Of a stretch of 21,536 bases of DNA, positions 7,754-14,902 are shown one piece after another (within the stretch, counting starts at the first letter, position 1; each line of letters opens with the position of its first letter). Position numbers and translations under genes: made by a program. The notes below the pieces were generated by a model. It did not search any database and had not been told where the DNA came from. It was given only the letters and a program-made list of their open reading frames with translations. The stretch spans positions 1-21,536 of the forward strand of contig CAYORM010000046.1 of the NCBI GenBank assembly GCA_964406375.1. Reading direction: 5' to 3'. Source of the DNA: CAYORM01 sp964406375. GTDB lineage: Bacteria; Pseudomonadota; Alphaproteobacteria; DSM-16000; Inquilinaceae.

Positions 7754-7783
7754 GGAGGGACGCAACCGATAGACCATGACGGC

Positions 7784-8839
7784 ATGACGACGACCCCGCC
7801 CGCGGCCAAGCCGCTGCTCAGAGCCCTCGCCGGACAGGCGAACCCGACATCACCACCGCCCTTCTGGCTGATGCGCCAGGCGGGCCGCTACCTGCCGGAG
7901 TACCGCGAGGTCCGCGCCCGGGCCGGCAGCTTCCTGAACCTCTGCACCGCGCCGGCGCTGGCTACCGAGGTGACGCTGCAGCCATTGCGACGCTTCGGGA
8001 TGGATGCGGCGATTCTGTTCTCGGACATCCTCGTCATTCCCTACGCGCTCGGGCAGCCGCTCGACTATGTCGAGGGCGAGGGGCCGCGGCTCGATCCGGT
8101 GCGCGACGGCGCCGCGATCGCGCGGCTCGACGCCGGCCGCCTCGAGACGGCCCTTGCACCGGTCTATGAGACGGTGACGCGCGTCCGGGCGGCCCTACCG
8201 GCCGATGCGGCGCTGATTGGCTTCGCCGGCGCGCCCTGGACGGTCGCCTGCTACATGGTCGAGGGGGGCGGCGGGGATTTCGCCGCGGTCAAGCAGCTCG
8301 CCTGGCAGGATCCTGCCGCCTTCACGGCGCTGATCGACCTTCTGGTCGAGACCACGGCTGATCATCTGCTGCACCAGATCCGGGCGGGCGCGGAGGTGGT
8401 GCAGATCTTCGACAGCTGGGCGGGGATCCTGCCGGACGATTTGTTCGCCCGCTGGGTCGAGGCGCCGACGGCGCGCATCGTCGACCGGCTGCGTCGCGAG
8501 GCGCCCGGCACACCGATCATCGGCTTCGCCCGCGGCGCCGGGCTGCTGCTGCGGCGCTACCGGGCCCGGACCGGCGTGGATGCGCTGGGCCTCGACACGA
8601 CCGTGCCGCTGGCCGAGGCGTCGGCGCTGCAGGGCCAGGGGACGGTGCAGGGCAATCTCGATCCCGTCCTGCTGCTCACGGGCGGCGAAGCGCTGCAGGC
8701 ACGGCTACGCGAGACGCTGGAAGCGCTGGCGCCGCGGCCGTTCATCTTCAATCTCGGCCATGGCGTGTTGCCGGCGACGCCCATCGAGCATGTCGCCCTG
8801 CTGGCCGAGACCATTCGCCGCTGGTCGGCCGCGGCCTGA
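7784..8839 (+). CDS. hemE: Uroporphyrinogen decarboxylase
   Basis: 351 residues, the family's normal length. ATG 7784 is chosen because the conserved N-terminal motif PPFWLMRQAGRYLPEYRE (about 25-42, Arg31 and Arg35) then sits where it should. An open frame continues upstream to 7265 but crosses the origin and is not family-like. The FSDILVIPYALG segment carries the catalytic Asp81, and NLGHGVLPATPIEHV lies near the C-terminus. The enzyme removes four acetate carboxyls from uroporphyrinogen III to give coproporphyrinogen III. A GGAGGG at 7754-7759 is rather far from the start (24 bases). It is the origin-flanking hemE and is followed by hemJ after 78 bases. Confidence 0.96.
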   Translation: MTTTPPAAKPLLRALAGQANPTSPPPFWLMRQAGRYLPEYREVRARAGSFLNLCTAPALATEVTLQPLRRFGMDAAILFSDILVIPYALGQPLDYVEGEGPRLDPVRDGAAIARLDAGRLETALAPVYETVTRVRAALPADAALIGFAGAPWTVACYMVEGGGGDFAAVKQLAWQDPAAFTALIDLLVETTADHLLHQIRAGAEVVQIFDSWAGILPDDLFARWVEAPTARIVDRLRREAPGTPIIGFARGAGLLLRRYRARTGVDALGLDTTVPLAEASALQGQGTVQGNLDPVLLLTGGEALQARLRETLEALAPRPFIFNLGHGVLPATPIEHVALLAETIRRWSAAA

Positions 8840-8917
8840 GCCTGCTGTGGCAGCCGCCGGGCGGTCCACCTATATCCCTGCGGCGAGAGCCGAGCGCAAC
8901 CGAGGGGAGGTGAGGCC

Positions 8918-9355
8918 GTGAGCGATGATCCCTATGCCTGGGTGAAGGCGGCGCATCTGTTCGCCGTGATCGCCTGGATGGCGGCGCAGTTCTATCTGCC
9001 GCGCCTGTTCGCCTACCACACCCAGGTCGCCGTCGGCTCGGCGGAGGATCTCCGCTTCCAGACGATGGAGCGGCGGCTGCTGCGGATCATCATGAATCCG
9101 GCGATGACCGCGACCTGGCTGCTCGGCCTGCTGCTGCTCTGGCTGCAGCCGGCTTGGCTGTCGGAGGGCTGGCTGCATGTGAAGCTGCTGGCGGTGCTGG
9201 TGCTCAGCGGTTTCCATGGCGCGCTGTCGCGCTGGCGGCGCGACTTCGCCGCCGGCCGCAACACGCGCTCGGAGCGGTTCTACAGGATCGCCAACGAGCT
9301 GCCGACGCTGCTGCTGCTCGTCATCATCATTATGGTGATCGTCAAGCCGTTCTGA
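8918..9355 (+). CDS. hemJ: HemJ-type protoporphyrinogen IX oxidase (UPF0093)
   Basis: 145 residues from GTG 8918, with GAGGGGAGG at 8902-8910, seven bases upstream. It is a small membrane protein with hydrophobic segments near 9-27, 57-77, 84-100 and 126-143. Family signatures are the N-terminal WVKAAHLFAVIAWMA with its conserved His, the LHVKLLAVLVLSGFHG segment and the C-terminal RIANELPTLLLLVIIIMVIV followed by KPF. HemJ oxidises protoporphyrinogen IX to protoporphyrin IX in the inner membrane and replaces HemG or HemY in many alphaproteobacteria. It forms a haem operon with hemE. The gene commonly found in between or next to them, hemH (ferrochelatase), is absent here. A strong terminator follows immediately. 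Confidence 0.94.
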   Translation: MSDDPYAWVKAAHLFAVIAWMAAQFYLPRLFAYHTQVAVGSAEDLRFQTMERRLLRIIMNPAMTATWLLGLLLLWLQPAWLSEGWLHVKLLAVLVLSGFHGALSRWRRDFAAGRNTRSERFYRIANELPTLLLLVIIIMVIVKPF

Positions 9356-9386
9356 GGGGCGGGCTTCACCAGCCCGCCCCCTTCTT
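9356..9386. terminator. Strong stem-loop terminator after hemJ, convergent with tctA
   Basis: Perfect 10-bp stem GGGGCGGGCT (9356-9365) and AGCCCGCCCC (9371-9380) with loop TCACC, followed on the plus strand by CTTCTT. It starts directly after the hemJ stop and lies between two convergent genes. It is the best intrinsic terminator in the window and marks the boundary between the haem operon and the accessory block. Confidence 0.8.
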
Positions 9387-9398
9387 GGTCCCGCTGGC

Positions 9399-11081
9399 TC
9401 AGTCGCCCTGCAGGCCGCGGGCGGGGGCGGGCGAGGGCCCGTCCAGCGGCTGGCGCAGGTTGCGCCACAGCAGAAGCGCGGCCAGCACCAGCAGCCCGAC
9501 CGCGAGCAGCGGCCGGAAGGTGCCGGGCATCATCATCATCGGCACCGCGAGGCCCGCGGTCAGCGCCGGCGAGAAGAAGGCGGCCCAGCGCCGCTTGCCG
9601 CGCGCCCTCTGGTAGTAGGGGAAGACGACCGAGAAGGCGGCCAGGATCAGGAAGAAGAGCGACCAGGGCGTGGTGACGAAGAGCATCGGGTCGGGGTTGA
9701 TGCTGAGCGCCCGGTTGAGGTTCAGCTCGATCAGCGTGCCGAGGATCAGGCCGAGGATCATCGGCACCAGCGGGAAGCCGAGCAGCCGCATCCCGTAGCC
9801 CAGCACGCCGAACCCGAACATCACCCAGATGTCGAAGGTGACGTTGTTGATGGCGAACACGCCCAGCGCGCACAGGAAAAAGATGATCCCGACGAGGATG
9901 TAGAGCGGCACCCGCATCGCCGCGAGGAACACGCGCATGCCCCAGAACTGGATCGCCACTGTCACGAAGTGCGCCAGGATGAAGGCGATGTAGATGGAGT
10001 AGGCGAGCACCGGCTGCTCGCTGATGAAATTGGGGCCGGGGACGATGTTATGGATCAGCAGCGCCCCGAGCATCACCGCGGTCGCGCTGTCGCCCGGTAT
10101 GCCGAGCGCCATGAGCACGGTGAGATCGCCGCCCGCCGTGGCATTGTTGGAGGATTCGGAGGCGATGACACCTTCGGGTGTGCCGGTGCCGAACTTCTCC
10201 GGCGTCTTCGAGAACTTTTTCGCCTGGTCATAGGCGAGGATGTTGGAGATCGACGCGCCGGCCGCCGGCAGGATGCCGACCATCACGCCGATCAGCGCCG
10301 AGCGGATGACGTGGCGCCAGTGCCGGAAGATGGTGCGCAGCACCTCCAGATGGTTGACCTGGATCTTGGGCGCATCGTCGCTGAGGATCCGCCGGCGGGC
10401 GCCGGCACGGTCCTCGATGTCCTTGAGAAGCTGGCTGAAGGCGAACAGGCCGATCAGGATCGGCAGATAGTCGAAGCCCTGCCGCAGCGCGTCGATCCCG
10501 AAATCGAGCCGGGCGACGCCGTTGATCGCATCCTCGCCGATGGTGACGACGACGAGGCCGACCGCGCCGGAGAGCAGCCCTTTGACGAGATTGTCACCCG
10601 ATAGGCTCGCGGTGACCGTCAGCGCGAAGACGACCAGCGAGAAATAGCCCCAGGGACCGAATTCGAGACCCACCTGGGCCAGCGCGCTCGCCGTGGCGAT
10701 GAGAACGACCGCACCGATCAGGCCGCCGAACATCGACGACCAGATGCCGAGCCCGAGCGCGAAGCCAGGACGGCCCTGCCGGGCCAGCGGGAAGCCGTCG
10801 AAGGTGGTGGCGACCGCCGATGCCGTGCCGGGGATTCCCATCAGCGTCGCCGACATCAGCCCCCCCGACAGGCCGCCGACCAGCACGCCCATCATGATCG
10901 TCAGCCCCTCGGCCGGTGACAGGCCGAAGGTGAAGGGCAGGGTCAGCACGATCGCCATGGTGATGCTGATGCCGGGCAGTGCACCGGCCACGAGGCCGAT
11001 CAGGACCGCGAGCGCCAGATAGGCGAGGTTGTAGCCCTGGAAGACGGTCCCGAAGGCGACCGCCAGATGATCAAGGAACAT
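9399..11081 (-). CDS. tctA: Tripartite tricarboxylate transporter large membrane subunit (TctA family)
   Basis: 560 residues with about a dozen hydrophobic segments. Diagnostic TctA stretches are GALPGISITMAIVLTLPFTF near residue 33 and GIPGTASAVATTFDGFPLAR near 82, plus a second-half repeat MVGILPAAGASISNILAY and LMALGIPGDSATAVMLGALL. It is the large channel subunit of a solute-binding-protein-dependent secondary transporter driven by an ion gradient. The protein is about 50-60 residues longer than the usual 500, with an extra C-terminal hydrophobic pair after residue about 490. The start ATG 11081 has AGGGGA seven bases upstream. It is the last gene of tctC-dioxygenase-tctB-tctA, 24 bases after tctB. 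Confidence 0.93.
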   Translation of the reverse strand: MFLDHLAVAFGTVFQGYNLAYLALAVLIGLVAGALPGISITMAIVLTLPFTFGLSPAEGLTIMMGVLVGGLSGGLMSATLMGIPGTASAVATTFDGFPLARQGRPGFALGLGIWSSMFGGLIGAVVLIATASALAQVGLEFGPWGYFSLVVFALTVTASLSGDNLVKGLLSGAVGLVVVTIGEDAINGVARLDFGIDALRQGFDYLPILIGLFAFSQLLKDIEDRAGARRRILSDDAPKIQVNHLEVLRTIFRHWRHVIRSALIGVMVGILPAAGASISNILAYDQAKKFSKTPEKFGTGTPEGVIASESSNNATAGGDLTVLMALGIPGDSATAVMLGALLIHNIVPGPNFISEQPVLAYSIYIAFILAHFVTVAIQFWGMRVFLAAMRVPLYILVGIIFFLCALGVFAINNVTFDIWVMFGFGVLGYGMRLLGFPLVPMILGLILGTLIELNLNRALSINPDPMLFVTTPWSLFFLILAAFSVVFPYYQRARGKRRWAAFFSPALTAGLAVPMMMMPGTFRPLLAVGLLVLAALLLWRNLRQPLDGPSPAPARGLQGD

Positions 11082-11105
11082 GGGGCTTTCCCCTGTCGCT
11101 GGGGA

Positions 11106-11594
11106 TCAGAACAGACGCAGGAGCGTGCCCTGGGGCAGGTACATGCGCAGCAGCTGGGTGAAGAGCAGCCAGATCACGCCCACCGTGCCGAGGGCGATCA
11201 CCAGGTGCAAAAGCGTCGCCCGCCTTGTCCGCGGCCCGAGGATCGTCAGCACCGCAAAGACGAAGATAAGACCCCCGACGAAGAAGCCGAGATGGGGCAG
11301 CGCGAGGAGGAAGGCCAGGAAGGCCAGCACGCACAGCAGCGGATTGAGGAAGCGGCCGGCGGGCGGCGCTTCCTTCTCCTCGGCGGTGCGCGGCGCGTAT
11401 CGCCCGCGCACCGACTGGACGAGGTAGACGAGGCTCATCACCCCCATGAAGCCGATGGCGACGCGGGGCCACACTTCGGGGCCCATGGAGGCGTCGAACA
11501 TCAGCCCGCGGATCTTGTAGGTCTCGGCGTAAAGCACGCCCGAGATCAGCAGCAGGATGATCGCGACGATGGTGTCGCGGTTGATCGCCGCCAT
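11106..11594 (-). CDS. tctB: Tripartite tricarboxylate transporter small membrane subunit (TctB family)
   Basis: 162 residues. ATG 11594 is chosen because GGAGG precedes it by about seven bases and the protein then opens with the TctB-like first membrane helix (DTIVAIILLLISGVLYAET). A longer frame upstream is Arg-rich and not credible. Four hydrophobic segments are visible: about 7-24, 45-62, 85-118 (a long double helix region) and 133-152. TctB is the small, poorly conserved partner of TctA in the inner membrane. It follows the TauD/TfdA-type gene after 77 bases that contain a 13-bp perfect stem-loop, and it precedes tctA by 24 bases. Confidence 0.9.
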   Translation of the reverse strand: MAAINRDTIVAIILLLISGVLYAETYKIRGLMFDASMGPEVWPRVAIGFMGVMSLVYLVQSVRGRYAPRTAEEKEAPPAGRFLNPLLCVLAFLAFLLALPHLGFFVGGLIFVFAVLTILGPRTRRATLLHLVIALGTVGVIWLLFTQLLRMYLPQGTLLRLF

Positions 11595-11632
11595 GGCGTT
11601 CCTCCGTCTTCCGTGCCGTCTTCCACCGGCTG

Positions 11633-11662
11633 CCCGCGCGCCCGGCCGACCGGGCGCGCGGG
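11633..11662. repeat. Perfect 13-bp stem-loop between the dioxygenase gene and tctB
   Basis: Arms CCCGCGCGCCCGG (11633-11645) and CCGGGCGCGCGGG (11650-11662) are fully complementary around the loop CCGA. On the coding (minus) strand it begins nine bases after the dioxygenase stop. There is no T run, so a leaky terminator, an RNA-stability barrier or an operator are all possible. Confidence 0.6.
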
Positions 11663-11671
11663 AGGACGATA

Positions 11672-12523
11672 TCAATAGGGCACGTCGCCCGCGACGGTGG
11701 TCCGGTACATCAGGCGACGATGGTTCTGCTCGTCGAACATCGTCGCCGAATGCATCGTGCAGCGATTGTCCCACATCACCAGGTCGCCGACCTCCCATTT
11801 GTGGGAGTAGGCGAAACGATCCTGGGTCGCGAAGGTGCGCAGCTCGGCCAGCAGCGCGCGCCCCTCGTCGAAATCCATTCCGACGATCTCCCAGGAGGTG
11901 TTGCCGCCGACATAGAGCGCCTTGCGGCCCGTCTCGGGATGGGTCCGGACCAGGGGATGCACGACGTCGGGCAGCGCCGCCTTCTCCTCATCGGTCAGCG
12001 GCGGCCGGGTGGGATAATTGCCCTCATACTCCTTGACCCGGCTGACCAGGACCTTGAGGTCCTTGATCCGCTCGCGCATCTCGTCCGTCAGCGCGTCATA
12101 GGCGGCATACATGTTGGCGAACATGGTGTTGCCGCCGACCGGCGGGACCTCCTTGGCATGCAGCAGCGAAGCCATGCTGGGACGGGCCAGGAAATGCGAG
12201 TCCGTATGCCACTGCCGGCCGCCGCCCGAGGCGCCGATGTACTCGCCCTTCTCGTTCTTGATGTTCGAGATCACGAAGATCTCGGGATGATCGGGCAGGG
12301 TGTACTGCTTGAGATGATGGATCTCGAGGTCGCCGAAGCGGCGGCTGAAGGCGACGTGCTGCGCCGGGGTCATCCGCGTCTGGCCGCGGAAGAGCAGGAT
12401 CGTGCCCTTCAGCCACGCCTGGCGGATGGCGTTGAAATCCTCGTCGCTGACCGGCTGCGAGAGGTCGACGCCCAGGATTTCCAGACCGATGGCATCTGTG
12501 ATGGGGCGTGTCTCGATCGTCAT
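11672..12523 (-). CDS. TauD/TfdA family Fe(II)/2-oxoglutarate-dependent dioxygenase
   Basis: 283 residues from ATG 12523, the family's usual length. The iron-binding facial triad is visible: His106 and Asp108 in QWHTDSHF, and His258 in DNRCTMHSA. The 2-oxoglutarate-binding Arg is in HRRLMYRTTV (269-274). Family members hydroxylate small organic substrates such as taurine, alkylsulfonates, 2,4-D or related aryloxy acids and release sulfite or a phenol; the specific substrate cannot be read from the sequence. A longer upstream frame overlaps tctC and is rejected. The gene sits inside the transporter operon, 145 bases after tctC and 77 before tctB, so it probably acts on, or downstream of, the imported solute. 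Confidence 0.93.
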   Translation of the reverse strand: MTIETRPITDAIGLEILGVDLSQPVSDEDFNAIRQAWLKGTILLFRGQTRMTPAQHVAFSRRFGDLEIHHLKQYTLPDHPEIFVISNIKNEKGEYIGASGGGRQWHTDSHFLARPSMASLLHAKEVPPVGGNTMFANMYAAYDALTDEMRERIKDLKVLVSRVKEYEGNYPTRPPLTDEEKAALPDVVHPLVRTHPETGRKALYVGGNTSWEIVGMDFDEGRALLAELRTFATQDRFAYSHKWEVGDLVMWDNRCTMHSATMFDEQNHRRLMYRTTVAGDVPY

Positions 12524-12633
12524 TGGAGTGAGACCTCGGGGTGGAGAAAGGAACGAAGCAGGACGTGAGAAACCGTGCGGCAACGCGTGAATGCGAAGCC
12601 GCGAGTGAGATGGCGGAGGGGATGGCGGCGGCA

Positions 12634-12662
12634 GCGGCGCCGGTCTGCGCGACCGGCGCCGC
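12634..12662. repeat. Perfect 12-bp stem-loop just after tctC
   Basis: Arms GCGGCGCCGGTC (12634-12645) and GACCGGCGCCGC (12651-12662) with loop TGCGC. On the minus strand it starts six bases after the tctC stop, within the 145-base gap before the dioxygenase gene. No T run follows. It probably protects the upstream mRNA or partly terminates, raising binding-protein output over the membrane subunits. Confidence 0.6.
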
Positions 12663-12668
12663 CGGCCT

Positions 12669-13655
12669 TTACTCCTGCGGCTGGTAGATGCCGACGAACT
12701 CGGCCATCTGCTTCCAGGATTCGAAGGTGTCCGCCCACCAGGCGGCGTAGGTCTCCGAATCCATGAAGTCGACATAGCTGCCGATGTTCTCGACCTGCGC
12801 GCGGACCTCGGGATCCTCCGTCGCCGCGCGCAGCGCTTCCTCGTAATGCGCGACGATCTCGGGCGGCGTGCCGGCGGGCATCACGATGCCGAGGGAATTG
12901 CCGAGTGAGAAGTCGTAGCCGAGCTCCTTCGCCGTCGGCACCTCGGGCAGGCGCGGGCTGCGCTCGTCGGCGAGGATGGCCAGCGCCTGCAGCTCGCCCG
13001 TATTGACATACTGCCGCGCGGTGCCCTCGGTCAGCTCGCCGAGATGGATCACATTGCCGAGCAGCGCCTGCACACGCTCGGGCGTCGCGTCATAGGAGAC
13101 GTAGCGCAGCCTGATGTTGAGGAGCGTCGCAACCCCGGCCACCGAGAAGTGGCTCGTCGAACCCAGCGTCACGCCGGCCAGCACCGTATCCGGATTGGCG
13201 GTGGCATAGGCCTCGAGGCTCGCCAGATCATTGAACGGCGCCTCGCTCGCCGCACCGATGATCACCGGCGTCGTCGAGAAATTGCCGACCGGCTCGAAGT
13301 CCGACCAGGTGAAATCGACCCGCCCGGTCAGATAGGCGCTGACGATGCTCTGATGGGTGAAGAGCAGGGTGCAGCCGTCCGGCGCGGCGTTCAGCGCTTC
13401 CTTCGCGCCGGCATTGCCCGACTGGCCGGTGACGTTGACCACCTGGATCGCCGGCTGGATGCCCTGGGCGTTCATCGCCTGTTCGACGATGCGGGCATTG
13501 ATGTCGGAATGCCCGCCGGCGGCGAAGGGGACGATCAGCCGGGCGGTGCTGCAGGGGATGTCGAGATCCTGCGCCTGTGCCGGTGCAGCGCTGGCGAGCG
13601 CGATCGCGGCCGAGGCCGACAGCAGCAACGCGATGCGGGTGGGGATCGAACTCAT
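12669..13655 (-). CDS. tctC: Tripartite tricarboxylate transporter solute-binding protein (TctC/Bug family)
   Basis: 328 residues from ATG 13655, preceded by GGAGGAGG about seven bases upstream. A Sec signal peptide spans residues 1-28 (Arg7, a hydrophobic ALLLSASAAIALAS core, cleavage after AQA). The mature protein has the Bug signature RLIVPFAAGGHSDINARI near 40-57, the TGQSGNAGAKE loop, and the C-terminal PEVPTAKELGYDF typical of the family. It binds the transported carboxylic or aromatic acid in the periplasm and delivers it to TctAB. It is the first gene of the operon; a 296-base upstream gap separates it from a LysR gene on the same strand. Ligands of Bug proteins vary too much to predict here. 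Confidence 0.93.
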   Translation of the reverse strand: MSSIPTRIALLLSASAAIALASAAPAQAQDLDIPCSTARLIVPFAAGGHSDINARIVEQAMNAQGIQPAIQVVNVTGQSGNAGAKEALNAAPDGCTLLFTHQSIVSAYLTGRVDFTWSDFEPVGNFSTTPVIIGAASEAPFNDLASLEAYATANPDTVLAGVTLGSTSHFSVAGVATLLNIRLRYVSYDATPERVQALLGNVIHLGELTEGTARQYVNTGELQALAILADERSPRLPEVPTAKELGYDFSLGNSLGIVMPAGTPPEIVAHYEEALRAATEDPEVRAQVENIGSYVDFMDSETYAAWWADTFESWKQMAEFVGIYQPQE

Positions 13656-13951
13656 GGGGCGCCTCCTCCAGGCGGACTCGGTCCGGGCATTGTCGGGACC
13701 CCCCGCGCTCCCGGTACGGGAACGCGCGGTCGGGAGGTGCAAGCCGTCCGAACCGGTCCGGCGGCGAGGCCGGGTGGCGGCGCGTCCGGGCAAGGCGGCC
13801 CTCCCTCGGGAGGCGGGCCCGGAACCGTGCCGCCCCCACTTTCGTCGTCAGTCCCGCCGGCGCGCCGGGGCCCGCCTGCGGGTGCTTCAATAAGGGGCGG
13901 CCGGCGACCATGATTGCCAATAGAAAGAGCAGAACGACCGATCAGAAAAAT
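13656..13951. promoter_or_regulatory. Upstream region of tctC with an inverted repeat at 13704-13726
   Basis: This 296-base gap has no credible gene and should hold the tctC operon promoter. The clearest element is the inverted repeat CGCG-C-TCCCG-GTA-CGGGA-A-CGCG (13704-13726), pairing 9 of 10 arm positions and lying about 50 bases before the tctC ATG. It is a candidate operator or leader hairpin. The far end (13905-13955) is unusually AT-rich and contains ATCA-N10-TGAT at 13941-13958, which also fits the LysR-type T-N11-A pattern. I could not place convincing -35/-10 boxes. Confidence 0.4.
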
Positions 13952-14902
13952 TTATGATGCCGGTGCCGTCGCCACCGAGCGCATCTGGCGGCCGAGCCAG
14001 CTGTCGCCATCGAGGATGGTGGCGATCGTCTCGTCGATCTGCCGCTTCATCGAATGTGCGGCGGTCGACAGCGAGCGCTCCGGATGGGTGAGGAAATGGA
14101 GGTGCCGTACCTGCGGCGGATGGGCCAGCGGCAGGAAGGTGAGATCGGGCTCGTGATCCGGGAAGGTCATCGCCGGCACCACCGAGAAGCCGACGCCACC
14201 GCGCAGCAGCGCCACCAGTACCGCGAGGTTCTCGATCTCGTATTCGACGGTCCGCATCGGCACGAAGTCGAGCGCATCGGCCAGGGCCGAGAAGATCGCC
14301 TCGCCGTTGACGAGGCCGATGAAGGGATGGCCGGGGATCAGCTCGCGGACCGCCCCGGCCGGGGCCGAGGCGATCGGGTGGTCGCTGCGGCAGATCAGGC
14401 CGACCGGGTCCGAAAGGAGCGGCGCGGAGCGCACGCTCAGCTCCGCATCGACGCGGCTGGCGAAGCCGAAATCCACCAGCTTCTCGGCGACCAGCCGGTG
14501 CACGCCAGGGGAATCCGCGATGCGCAGCCGGACGCTGATCCCCGGGAAGGCGGCCGTGAAGCGCGGGATGGCGACCGACAGGACGCGATTGGCGAAGGAC
14601 GACACGCTCGCGATCCCGACGCTGCCGCGCCGGCGCTCGGCCAGGCTGCGGACATTCAGCACCGCGGCATCGGCATCGGCCAGCAGCTTCTCGGCGAGCG
14701 GCAGGAACTCGCGACCCTCGACCGTCAGCGAGACGCCGCGCGAGCTGCGGTCGAACAGCCGTACCCCCAACCCGTCCTCGAGCTGCTGGATGGAGGCGGT
14801 CAGTGCCGGCTGCGACAGCAGCAGGTGGTCGGCGGCGCTGGTGAAGGTGCCGAAGCGCGCGATTGCGATGAAGGCGCGCAGATTGCGGAAGGTCAGGTTC
14901 AC
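13952..14902 (-). CDS. LysR family transcriptional regulator (promoter-distal of the pair)
   Basis: 316 residues from GTG 14902, which overlaps the stop of the preceding LysR gene as GTGA. The N-terminal helix-turn-helix covers about 1-60: LRAFIAIARFGTFTSAADHL, then LSQPALTASIQQLEDGLGVRLFDR. The effector-binding domain follows from about 90. An upstream extension of the frame is Arg-rich and lies inside the neighbouring gene. LysR regulators are tetrameric, usually coinducer-responsive, and often control an adjacent or divergent operon. The nearest candidate target is the tctC operon, 296 bases downstream on the same strand, or the aldolase gene on the other side of the LysR pair. The inducer is unknown. 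Confidence 0.93.
   Translation of the reverse strand: MNLTFRNLRAFIAIARFGTFTSAADHLLLSQPALTASIQQLEDGLGVRLFDRSSRGVSLTVEGREFLPLAEKLLADADAAVLNVRSLAERRRGSVGIASVSSFANRVLSVAIPRFTAAFPGISVRLRIADSPGVHRLVAEKLVDFGFASRVDAELSVRSAPLLSDPVGLICRSDHPIASAPAGAVRELIPGHPFIGLVNGEAIFSALADALDFVPMRTVEYEIENLAVLVALLRGGVGFSVVPAMTFPDHEPDLTFLPLAHPPQVRHLHFLTHPERSLSTAAHSMKRQIDETIATILDGDSWLGRQMRSVATAPAS

Larger units (their letters stand above)
7382..7783. other. Probable chromosomal replication origin (oriC) between ppsR and hemE
   Basis: This is a 402-base stretch with no credible gene, lying between divergently transcribed ppsR and hemE. That is the position of the experimentally known Caulobacter origin. It contains one perfect DnaA box and two single-mismatch boxes, listed separately, and an AT-rich tract (7721-7753) next to the hemE side. 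Genes on both sides are transcribed away from it. I did not see canonical CtrA sites (TTAA-N7-TTAA), so control may differ from Caulobacter. The hemE and ppsR promoters must also lie here, so initiation and haem-gene transcription could interfere. I inferred the function from synteny plus boxes; no functional proof is possible from sequence. Confidence 0.85.

Noticed and set aside
7265..7783. Upstream extension of the hemE frame by 173 codons
   Set aside because: The extension crosses ppsR and the origin and has no family similarity, while ATG 7784 gives the normal length.
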